DNA of 11,205 nt, taken from contig CAYMWP010000145.1 in NCBI GenBank assembly GCA_964393895.1, forward strand, positions 1 through 11,205. Reading direction: 5' to 3'. Below are positions 1 to 6,316 of this stretch, piece after piece. This stretch comes from B4-G1 sp964393895. Lineage in GTDB: Bacteria; Chloroflexota; Anaerolineae; B4-G1. A program made the translations under genes and the position numbers. The notes under the pieces are model-generated. The model saw only the letters and a program-made list of their open reading frames with translations, ran no database searches and was not told the origin of the DNA. Positions within the stretch are counted from its first letter, which is position 1. Every line of letters starts with the position of its first letter.

Positions 1-55
1 AGGCCGGTGTGAGTGTGAAAAACTCGGCACGAATTTACGGCAGTCTGCACTTGGG

Positions 56-80
56 TGCATCGGCTAAAAGAGCCGATGCA
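56..80. repeat. Perfect 10-bp hairpin in the leader
   Basis: TGCATCGGCT (56-65) and AGCCGATGCA (71-80) are exact reverse complements around the 5-nt loop AAAAG. No T-tract follows the stem on either strand (TAGGAAAAAA follows on +), so it is not a canonical intrinsic terminator. It could be a protein-binding site, a structured leader, or the remnant of a terminator for a gene left of the window. The structure is certain; the role is not. Confidence 0.6.
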
Positions 81-93
81 TAGGAAAAAACTA

Positions 94-124
94 GCCAGCA
101 CCGTCTGTTTTACGGCGGTGCGGC
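94..124. repeat. Second, imperfect leader hairpin
   Basis: GCC (94-96) and GCACCG (98-103) can pair with CGGTGC (116-121) and GGC (122-124). This leaves A97 bulged and a 12-nt loop. It lies 14 nt after the first hairpin, so the transcript or DNA upstream of the regulator gene is structured. No ligand-binding RNA family is recognised. Confidence 0.35.
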
Positions 125-154
125 TTCAAAACGGGAATTGCTGGTGGTGACATA

Positions 155-176
155 TGAACAATCACCAGATGGTTCA
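155..176. promoter_or_regulatory. Operator-like 22-bp dyad upstream of the TrmB-family gene
   Basis: The site reads TGAAC-A-ATC-ACCA-GAT-G-GTTCA. The half-sites TGAACnATC (155-163) and GATnGTTCA (168-176) are reverse complements at 8 of 9 positions around a 4-bp centre. It ends 28 bp before the TTG start of the regulator gene. TrmB-family proteins bind DNA as dimers through winged helices, so this is a reasonable autoregulatory operator. It differs from the TACT-N7-AGTA type site described for archaeal TrmB, and I did not find a second copy in the window. No convincing -35/-10 pair is visible beside it. Confidence 0.45.
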
Positions 177-204
177 GGCTTGAGCGAGTAGCAAGGAGAA
201 AAGA

Positions 205-1017
205 TTGAAAAGCGACCCTATTGACAAATTAGTGAAAATCGGTTTTTCAGAGTACGAGGCCAAGGCATACCTCGCTTTGCTCAGGGAAAGCCCTGCCACG
301 GGCTACCAACTCTCCAAGACCTCTGGCGTTCCCCGTTCTATGATCTACGAGGTGCTGGGCAAGCTCACCGCCCGGGGCGCGGCGATGACGTTGCGCAAAG
401 GGGACTCGACCCAGTATGCGCCGGTTCCGGTGGACGAGTTACTCGATCAGCTTCTCGAGGAGCAGGAGGAACTCGTTGTCTCATTGAAGGGCGATCTGGC
501 GCACCTCGCCTCGGCCCCCGACCTAGAATACGTGTGGAACATTGAGGGCCAAGAGAATATCCTGGCCAAGGCGGAGGAAATGATTGACCAGGCCAAGACC
601 CGCGTCTATTTGGCTCTCTTGCCGGTCACCTTCCCCGACTTGCGGCCTGCACTGATAGAGGCTATCGGGCGAGGGGTGCAGGTGGTGGTTTACACCACGG
701 GCGACCTTGATCTGCCGGACAGCCAGGTGGTCGTCGCTTCCACATCCGAGGAAGCCCTCAGCCAGGCGGGCGGGCTGGGCTTGATTCTGGTCATTGATGG
801 GGAGGAGGTGCTGATCGGCGAGTGGCTAACGGCGACCCAGGCGCGCGCTTCCTGGACCAGCAGCCCGCTCCTAGTCTTTATCGCCGAGCACCACCTGCGG
901 ACAGACCTGTACCTTCCTCAAATTCTGGCTCTTCTGGGGGATAAAGCACTGGAGCTGATCCAAGAGGAGGATCGGGAGTTGTTCGCCCGCGCGCTGGAAA
1001 GTCGCATAGAGGGTTGA
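205..1017 (+). CDS. TrmB-family transcriptional regulator
   Basis: This is a 270-residue DNA-binding regulator, probably controlling the genes that follow. The TTG start is supported by AAGGAG at 193-198, six nt upstream. The N-terminal winged helix-turn-helix (about residues 7-75) contains GFSEYEAKAYLALL (13-26) and a recognition-helix region with GVPRSMIYEVLGKL (41-54), both typical of the TrmB family (PF01978). A charged helix around 78-100 probably serves as dimer linker. It leads into a C-terminal alpha/beta effector domain (about 105-240) with alternating strands such as RVYLALLP and VQVVVYTT, like the PLD-like sensor half of many TrmB-like proteins. Family members sense sugars or other small ligands; the ligand here is unknown. 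The operator-like dyad at 155-176 suggests autoregulation. It is the first gene of the co-directional cluster, 25 bp before a 31-codon ORF. Family assignment is firm; target and effector are inference. Confidence 0.9.
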   Translation: MKSDPIDKLVKIGFSEYEAKAYLALLRESPATGYQLSKTSGVPRSMIYEVLGKLTARGAAMTLRKGDSTQYAPVPVDELLDQLLEEQEELVVSLKGDLAHLASAPDLEYVWNIEGQENILAKAEEMIDQAKTRVYLALLPVTFPDLRPALIEAIGRGVQVVVYTTGDLDLPDSQVVVASTSEEALSQAGGLGLILVIDGEEVLIGEWLTATQARASWTSSPLLVFIAEHHLRTDLYLPQILALLGDKALELIQEEDRELFARALESRIEG

Positions 1018-1042
1018 TATCGTCCGCTTGTGAGGTGTGCCA

Positions 1043-1138
1043 ATGTCAAATGCAGCGCCTTCGCCGCCTAGTCAGAAGCCGTCCCTTGAGCGTTCAGGGA
1101 TCAGGCGCATCGTCCAGGTTCTCATGGGTGTGTGGTAA
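1043..1138 (+). pseudogene. 31-codon remnant of an ICMT/PEMT-type methyltransferase gene (probable internal deletion)
   Basis: ATG at 1043 is preceded by GAGGTG (1032-1037) with 5-nt spacing, and the frame ends in TAA at 1136-1138. The product starts MSNAAPSPPSQ and ends RRIVQVLMGVW. A polar, Ser/Pro-rich N-terminus leading into a basic helix start resembles the N-terminus of the membrane methyltransferase at 2653-3366 (polar start, then TRWLVREIFGALF). The last codons match the end of that same gene: GGGTGTGTGGTA at 1126-1137 is identical to 3354-3365, in the same frame relative to the stop. Both intact paralogues end PGVW. The simplest reading is a third copy that lost its middle, probably through short homology near GGTGT. 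The alternative is a genuine small peptide that ends in VW by chance. It has a proper ribosome site, so it may still be translated. Confidence 0.5.
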
Positions 1139-1157
1139 CTCGACACGGGAGTGAAAA

Positions 1158-1943
1158 ATGAGGCGCAAGAAACCCAAGACGTCGTTCCCAGAGCTTTCGT
1201 ACTTTGAGTTGCAAGCCTACATCGGCACCACCAAACACATGGGAGGGTTAGAGACCACGAAAGAGCTCATTGAGTTGTGCCGCGTCAGCCGGGATACTCG
1301 TGTCCTGGACGTAGGTTGCGGCGTCGGCGCGACGGCTTGTTACCTGGCCAAAGAATACGGCTGCAACGTGGTCGGCGTGGATTTGCGCAAGAGTATGGTC
1401 ACTCTGTCGGACGAAAGGGCGCGTAAGGAAGGCGTAGCAAGTCTCGTCGAGTTCCGGGTGGCCGATGCGCAAGACCTCCCCTTCGACGATGCGCATTTCG
1501 ACGTTGCCTTGTGCGAGTCGGTGGCGACGTTCGTCGAGGACAAGCAGCGGGTGGTCAGCGAGCTGGCGCGCGTCGTCAAACCCGGCGGATGCGTGGGACT
1601 GAACGAGGAAGTCTGGCTCGAAACGCCGCCGGCGGAGATCGCGGCGCACGTCAAGCGCGCCTGGGAGGTCAAGCCGGGCATCCCCACGGCTGACGGTTGG
1701 CGGGAGATGTTGGAGGAGGCCGGCCTGTGCGACATCGTTGTCAAGACCTACAAACTCGACGCGCGGCGCGAGTCTACCCAGATCAAGCGCTATCGTTTTC
1801 GGGATATGTGGAGGATGTTTTCACGCACGCTGTCCCTGTACGTCAAAAGCTCCGAGTTCAGGGCGTATATGCAGGAACAGCGGCGTCTGCCCAAGGGTGT
1901 TTTCAAATACCTGGGATACGGACTGTTCGTGGGAAGGAGGTAG
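1158..1943 (+). CDS. Class I SAM-dependent methyltransferase
   Basis: This is a 261-residue soluble, cytoplasmic methyltransferase with a Rossmann fold. Motif I is VLDVGCGVG at 49-57, which binds the methionine part of SAM. The acidic residue at the end of strand 2 is D75 in VVGVDL (71-76). FRVADAQDLPF (99-109) supplies the adenine-contacting Asp, FDVALCE (114-120) is strand 4, and KPGG (141-144) precedes strand 5. This is the UbiE/Methyltransf_11 layout. The C-terminal part (about 165-261) is basic, rich in Arg/Lys/Tyr, and may bind the acceptor; it has no recognisable family signature. The start is supported by GGGAGTGA at 1147-1154. The stop TAG at 1941-1943 lies directly after AAGGAGG (1934-1940), the ribosome site of the next gene, so the two genes are tightly linked. 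The acceptor could be a lipid, quinone or other small molecule, and the sequence does not decide. Confidence 0.88.
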   Translation: MRRKKPKTSFPELSYFELQAYIGTTKHMGGLETTKELIELCRVSRDTRVLDVGCGVGATACYLAKEYGCNVVGVDLRKSMVTLSDERARKEGVASLVEFRVADAQDLPFDDAHFDVALCESVATFVEDKQRVVSELARVVKPGGCVGLNEEVWLETPPAEIAAHVKRAWEVKPGIPTADGWREMLEEAGLCDIVVKTYKLDARRESTQIKRYRFRDMWRMFSRTLSLYVKSSEFRAYMQEQRRLPKGVFKYLGYGLFVGRR

Positions 1944-1946
1944 ACA

Positions 1947-2621
1947 ATGTGGAGTACGGTCAAACGGTCGTTGCTGGGAGCCGCCAGTGCATTGGTCCAG
2001 ACCGTCGTTCTGTTCGGCGCGGCGGGCCGCCTGGACTGGGCGCTGGGATGGGCCTTTATCGGGGTGTACGCCGTCGGCGGAATGGCTGTCGCGGCTTTTA
2101 TGGAGCCGGAATTGATCGCCGAACGGGCCAAGATCAAGTCGGACGCCAGGACCTGGGACACGATGCTGATGGGAATCACCAAGCTGCTGAATCTGGCTAT
2201 GCCACTGGTGGCGGGGCTGGACGTGCGACTGGGTTGGACGCAGCCAGTGTCCCTTCCAACCGCAGCAAACCTTGCTGGCCTGGTCTTTGTAGCGCTGGGA
2301 TATGGGCTGAGTAGCTGGGCGGTCATCTCGAACAAGTTCTTTTCGGACGTCATCCGCATCCAGATGGATCGGGGGCACACGGTCGTTTCCGGCGGGCCGT
2401 ACCGGTACGTGCGCCATCCGGGCTACGTGGGTGTCATTCTGTATTCGCTGGCGACCCCGTTCCTGCTCGATTCAGTGTGGGCGCTCGTTCCCGGAGGGTT
2501 GACGGTGCTGCTCATCATCGTTCGCGCGGTGGTCGAGGATCGGACGCTGTTAGCGGAACTCGATGGGTACCAGGAGTATGCGGCGCGGGTGCGGTATCGG
2601 TTGTTGCCGGGCGTCTGGTAG
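1947..2621 (+). CDS. Integral-membrane methyltransferase, ICMT/PEMT family (copy 1)
   Basis: This is a 224-residue polytopic protein with hydrophobic stretches at about 10-27, 31-51, 76-92, 106-128 and a long hydrophobic region at 161-195. The family signature GPYRYVRHPGYVG spans 150-162, with RHPGY at 156-160. It is followed by VVEDRTL (195-201), E204, Y208 and Y211, and the terminal YRLLPGVW (217-224). In the ICMT/PEMT families (PF04140/PF04191) the RHPxY segment and the late acidic/Tyr residues form the SAM pocket facing the cytoplasm. Eukaryotic relatives methylate prenyl-cysteine carboxylates or phosphatidylethanolamine; substrates of most bacterial members are unknown. Strong AAGGAGG (1934-1940) is 6 nt before ATG. 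It is the first of two tandem paralogues. Copy 2 shares the region around the signature and the C-terminal end but has a longer N-terminus. Confidence 0.85.
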   Translation: MWSTVKRSLLGAASALVQTVVLFGAAGRLDWALGWAFIGVYAVGGMAVAAFMEPELIAERAKIKSDARTWDTMLMGITKLLNLAMPLVAGLDVRLGWTQPVSLPTAANLAGLVFVALGYGLSSWAVISNKFFSDVIRIQMDRGHTVVSGGPYRYVRHPGYVGVILYSLATPFLLDSVWALVPGGLTVLLIIVRAVVEDRTLLAELDGYQEYAARVRYRLLPGVW

Positions 2622-2652
2622 AACCGCTGTGCCGTTATGGAGGTAGTAGATA

Positions 2653-3366
2653 ATGAATACCGATACATCTGCTCAATCTGACACAAAGCGCGGGGTGACG
2701 AGATGGCTGGTCCGGGAGATCTTTGGCGCGCTGTTCGCGGCGGCGCTCCTGTTCGGTTTTGCGGGCCGTATGGATTGGGTGATGGGATGGGCGCTGGTCG
2801 GAGTGTACCTGGCCTGGACCGCTGCCACTGCGTTGACCGTGATCCCCACCAACCCGGAGATGTTGATAGAACGCACCGGGCCCAAGGCGGGCACCAAGAA
2901 ATGGGATATGGTCATCCTCAGCATCATCGGTGTGGCCGAGATGGCCAGGTACGTCGTGGCCGGGTTGGACATGCGCTGGGGGTGGTCGCTCCAGATTCCG
3001 CTCTGGCTCCAGATCGGTGGGCTGGTCGTCGCGGTGCTGGGCCAGGACGTGCTCCTCACCTGGTCTATGGCGGCGAATGCGTTCTTTGCGCAGACGGTGC
3101 GCATCCAGGAGGAACGGGGGCAGTCCGTGGCCACCGGCGGGCCGTACGGGTACGTGCGCCATCCAGGTTGCGTCGGGTCGCTCCTGTTCCAAATCGGCAC
3201 GCCGCTCATGCTCGGCTCGCTGTGGACTTTTGTTCCAAGTGGGCTGATCGTACTGCTCACTGTAGTGCGGACGGCGCTCGAGGACAGGACGCTGCACGAG
3301 GAACTCGACGGTTATAAAGAGTACGCACAGCGAGTGCGTTATCGGTTGCTGCCGGGTGTGTGGTAG
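2653..3366 (+). CDS. Integral-membrane methyltransferase, ICMT/PEMT family (copy 2, variant motif)
   Basis: This is a 237-residue paralogue of the preceding gene, with the same membrane layout and a polar extension of about 15 residues at the N-terminus (MNTDTSAQSDTKRG). The signature region is GPYGYVRHPGCVG at 163-175. The normally conserved Tyr after RHPG is Cys173. The rest of the pocket is retained: LEDRTL (209-214), E217/E218, Y221, Y224 and the YRLLPGVW end. GGAGG at 2639-2643 is 9 nt before ATG. The 31-bp gap after copy 1 fits co-transcription. The conserved C-terminal run D-R-T-L-x-x-E-L-D-G-Y-x-E-Y-A-x-R-V-R-Y in both copies points to tandem duplication. The Tyr-to-Cys change may alter specificity or activity. 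Nothing else suggests decay, since the frame is intact throughout. Confidence 0.84.
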   Translation: MNTDTSAQSDTKRGVTRWLVREIFGALFAAALLFGFAGRMDWVMGWALVGVYLAWTAATALTVIPTNPEMLIERTGPKAGTKKWDMVILSIIGVAEMARYVVAGLDMRWGWSLQIPLWLQIGGLVVAVLGQDVLLTWSMAANAFFAQTVRIQEERGQSVATGGPYGYVRHPGCVGSLLFQIGTPLMLGSLWTFVPSGLIVLLTVVRTALEDRTLHEELDGYKEYAQRVRYRLLPGVW

Positions 3367-3371
3367 TGAGC

Positions 3372-3388
3372 AAAGGAGCATCAAAATG
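3372..3388 (+). promoter_or_regulatory. Ribosome site that sets the racemase start
   Basis: AAAGGAG (3372-3378) is 7 nt before ATG at 3386-3388. A longer reading from GTG at 3356 would overlap the previous gene and add residues unrelated to the family's MxxIGILGGMS start, so 3386 is preferred. Confidence 0.75.
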
Positions 3389-4081
3389 CACAAGAAAATC
3401 GGCATCCTGGGCGGCATGAGCCCCGAGTCTACCGTCGAGTACTATCAATACATCACCCGCACCTACACCGAGCGTTTTGGCGACTATGGTTACCCGGAGA
3501 TCATCATCTACAGCGTCAGCTTTCAGCCCTACGTGGACTGGCCCAATCAAGACCGCTGGGACCTGGTGGCCCAGGGCCTGAGCGAGGCAGCGCTCAAGCT
3601 GGAGGCGGCGGGCGCGGACCTCATCATCATCGCCACCAACACCATGCATCTGGTATTTGACCAGGTACAGGCCAGCGTCACCGTCCCCATGTTGAGTTTG
3701 CTGGACGCCGTCGGCGACGCGATTCTGGCGCGAGGGATCGAGACCGTGGGGTTGCTGGGCACCCGGTTCACTATGGAAAAGAGCTTTTACCAGGAGGCGC
3801 TGGCCCGCCAGGGCATCGCCGTCCTGGTGCCCGACGTGCAGGACCGCGCCTACGTCAACACCGTCATCTATGACGAGCTGGTCGCGGGCCAAATCCGCGA
3901 CGAGTCCCGCGCCGGATACGTCGCCATCATCCGCAAGCTGGCGGAGCGCGGCGCCGAGGGCGTCATCCTGGGCTGCACCGAGATCCCGCTGCTGGTCAGC
4001 GAAGAGAACGCCGGGCTGCCGCTTTTCGACACAACGGTCATCCACGCCGAGGCGGCTCTCAAGTACGCGCTGGAGAGTTGA
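3386..4081 (+). CDS. Aspartate/glutamate racemase family protein, YgeA-like Thr/Cys type
   Basis: This is a 231-residue cytoplasmic protein of the PLP-independent Asp/Glu racemase family, which inverts the alpha carbon of acidic amino acids with a two-residue acid/base pair. It starts MHKKIGILGGMSPEST. The first active-site segment is ATNTMH (83-88): Thr84 stands where classical aspartate racemases have Cys in CNTxH. The second is GCTEIPLL (196-203) with Cys197. From memory, E. coli YgeA, described as an L-Asp/Glu-specific racemase, has the same Thr/Cys pair in CTNTMH and GCTEI. Other YgeA-like stretches are LLGTRFTM (123-130) and LPLFDTTVIHAEAAL near the C-terminus. The gene ends with TGA 3 bp before the first permease ATG, so it is tied to the transporter. 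Family is near certain. Reaction direction and substrate are inferred, and a role as a hydantoin-racemase-like enzyme is less likely. Confidence 0.86.
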   Translation: MHKKIGILGGMSPESTVEYYQYITRTYTERFGDYGYPEIIIYSVSFQPYVDWPNQDRWDLVAQGLSEAALKLEAAGADLIIIATNTMHLVFDQVQASVTVPMLSLLDAVGDAILARGIETVGLLGTRFTMEKSFYQEALARQGIAVLVPDVQDRAYVNTVIYDELVAGQIRDESRAGYVAIIRKLAERGAEGVILGCTEIPLLVSEENAGLPLFDTTVIHAEAALKYALES

Positions 4082-4084
4082 CGA

Positions 4085-6316
4085 ATGATTTTCAAAAACC
4101 TATTCCGCCGCAAAGGACGCACCATTCTCACCTTGTTGGGCACATCCATCGGCGTGGCGGCCATCATTGCGCTGGGAGCGATGGCGGGAGGACTGCGGGA
4201 GGGGTTTAGCGCCATGACCCAGGGCAGCCAGGCGGATCTCGTGCTCAGCCAAGCCAGCGCGATGAGTTCGCTCATCAGCAGCGTCGACGAGACGATAGCC
4301 GACGACGTGCGCGCCCTGCCCGAGGTGGCCGACATCAACGGCATGTTGTTCACCAACGCCATGATAGATAACGAGTCCTACCTGTTTATCCTGGGCCACG
4401 AGCCGGACGGTTTCGCCATCGAGCACTTTCGCGTGATTGAGGGGCAAACGTTGGCCGAGGCGCGCGGCGCGCGCGGCAAACCTCTTCTTATGGGCCGCCG
4501 CACGGCGCAGAGTATGGAAGTAAAAGTGGGAGACGCGATCCGCATCACCGGCGCCGTCTTTCGCATCGTCGGCATCTATGAGACGGGGAGCGGGTTCGAG
4601 GACGGCGGGGCCGTCGTCTCCCTTGAGGATGCCCAGGCGCTGGCATTGCAGCCCCACCGAGTCTCGATGCTGTACGTCAAACTCAAGGACGCCCGCAAGG
4701 CTGACCAGTTCCGGGGGCGCATCGAACGGCGTTTCCCCGACCTGAGCGTCGCGACGTCGGCGAGCTTTGTCGGCGAGGAGCAACTGCTCAATCTGTTGGA
4801 CGGGATGGCGATGGCGGTTGCGGGCTTGGCGGTCATCATCGGCGGGATCGTCATGACCAACACGCTCTTTATGTCGGTCTTTGAGCGCACGCGCGAGATC
4901 GGCGTGTTGCGCTCCCTGGGCTGGCGGCGCTGGCAGGTGATGGTCATGATTATGGGGGAGGCTGTCACCTTGGCGGTGTTGGGGGGGCTGTTGGGCTGTG
5001 GGTTTGGGGCGCTGTCTCTCACGCTGGCCAGCCGGGCCGGATCGTTGTTGAGCGTGTTCGGCGGCCAACTGACGCCCGACCTCTTAATCCGGGGCATGGT
5101 CACCGTGGTCGTGCTGGGGCTGGTGGGCGGGGCGTATCCGGCCTGGTGGGCCAGCCGCCTGCTGCCGGTGGAGGCGCTGCAATACGAGGGGGGCGGCAAG
5201 GCGCGGGCTGCCCGGTTGCCCGGCGGCATGACGGTGCGCAACCTCTGGCGGCGGCGCACGCGCACAGCACTGACGCTGTTGAGCATCGGCGTCAGCATCG
5301 CGGCCATTATCGCTTTGGGTGGAATTACCGAAGGCATGCTGGGCTCGTTCAACGTGATGATGATGGACAGCCAGACCGATATCTTTGCCGCCGAGGCGGG
5401 CATAGACGCCGACTTTAGCGCCATTGACGAGCGAGTGGGCGCGCGCATCTCTGCCCGGCCCGATGTGTACGCGGTCTCCGGCATGCTTTGGACCGGCGCA
5501 ACCACCGACGACATGCCCATGCTGATAGTGTACGGCTACCACCCGCGCGAGTTTGCCATCCGCCGCTACCGCATCATCGAGGGGGAGCCACTGGCGGGCC
5601 GCCGCCAGATGATCGTCGGGCGGATGGTGGCCGAGCAGATGGGGCTGGAGGTCGGTGACACCTTCCGCATGTTGGACAGCAACTTTCGCGTGGCCGGTAT
5701 CTTTGAGACGGGCCAGGCTTTCGAGGACGCCGGGGTCGTCATCGGTCTGCGAGAGGCGCAGGCCCTCACCGGCAAACCGCGCCAGGTACAGTTCTACATG
5801 ATCAGCCTGCACGACCCGGCGCAGGCCGAGGCGGTGCGGGACGATCTGGCGGTGGCCTTCCCGGAGGTAGACTTTTCCCTCACCTCCGAGCTGGACGAGG
5901 CGGTGAGCGATTTCCGGGTGCTTGAGGATATGGTGAACCAGATCTCTTTCGTGGCGGTATTCATCGGTGCAGTGGGGATGTTGAACACGATGTTGATGAG
6001 CGTGCTGGAGCGGACGCGCGAGATCGGCGTGCTGCGCAGTTTGGGCTGGAGGCAGCGCCAGGTGCTGGGGATGATCCTGAACGAGTCGCTGGTGCTGGGG
6101 CTGTTGGGTGGACTGTGCGGCATTCCCCTGGGATTTGGGTTGGGTAGACTGATCGGCCTGTCGGGTGTGTGGGGCGGCGCAATGGAACCGGCCTACACGA
6201 CTCGGATGATCGTGCAGGCGGTCGTGGTGGCGGTGCTGGCGGGCGTGGTCGGCGGAATCTACCCCGCCTGGCGCGCGACCCGCATGCGACCGGTGGAGGC
6301 GCTGCGGTACGAATAG
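4085..6316 (+). CDS. ABC transporter permease with two MacB_PCD-FtsX modules (permease 1)
   Basis: This is a 743-residue membrane protein made of two homologous halves, 1-368 and 380-743. Each half has one TM helix (about 13-35; 393-415), an extracytoplasmic MacB-type domain (about 40-235; 420-610), and three TM helices (about 240-268, 290-318, 335-355; 617-642, 665-690, 706-728). Each half carries the FtsX cytoplasmic coupling segment ERTREIGVLRSLGW (267-280; 642-655) and ends P-V-E-A-L-Q/R-Y-E. The extracytoplasmic domains share FRIVGIYETG and FRVAGIFETG. MacB or LolC/E have one such module, so this protein carries the equivalent of a dimer in one chain. Proteins of this kind work by mechanotransmission, moving substrate outside the membrane rather than through a channel. 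GGAG at 4072-4075, within the racemase gene, precedes ATG by 9 nt. Confidence 0.92.
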   Translation: MIFKNLFRRKGRTILTLLGTSIGVAAIIALGAMAGGLREGFSAMTQGSQADLVLSQASAMSSLISSVDETIADDVRALPEVADINGMLFTNAMIDNESYLFILGHEPDGFAIEHFRVIEGQTLAEARGARGKPLLMGRRTAQSMEVKVGDAIRITGAVFRIVGIYETGSGFEDGGAVVSLEDAQALALQPHRVSMLYVKLKDARKADQFRGRIERRFPDLSVATSASFVGEEQLLNLLDGMAMAVAGLAVIIGGIVMTNTLFMSVFERTREIGVLRSLGWRRWQVMVMIMGEAVTLAVLGGLLGCGFGALSLTLASRAGSLLSVFGGQLTPDLLIRGMVTVVVLGLVGGAYPAWWASRLLPVEALQYEGGGKARAARLPGGMTVRNLWRRRTRTALTLLSIGVSIAAIIALGGITEGMLGSFNVMMMDSQTDIFAAEAGIDADFSAIDERVGARISARPDVYAVSGMLWTGATTDDMPMLIVYGYHPREFAIRRYRIIEGEPLAGRRQMIVGRMVAEQMGLEVGDTFRMLDSNFRVAGIFETGQAFEDAGVVIGLREAQALTGKPRQVQFYMISLHDPAQAEAVRDDLAVAFPEVDFSLTSELDEAVSDFRVLEDMVNQISFVAVFIGAVGMLNTMLMSVLERTREIGVLRSLGWRQRQVLGMILNESLVLGLLGGLCGIPLGFGLGRLIGLSGVWGGAMEPAYTTRMIVQAVVVAVLAGVVGGIYPAWRATRMRPVEALRYE

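Noticed and set aside
56..80. Leader hairpin as an intrinsic terminator
   Set aside because: No T-tract follows the stem on either strand.
1697..2314. 205-codon + frame crossing two genes
   Set aside because: It overlaps the methyltransferase and membrane methyltransferase out of frame, is Gly/Arg-rich, and has no ribosome site or domain.
3356..3385. Upstream GTG start for the racemase
   Set aside because: It overlaps the preceding gene and adds non-family residues. ATG 3386 has AAAGGAG at proper spacing.
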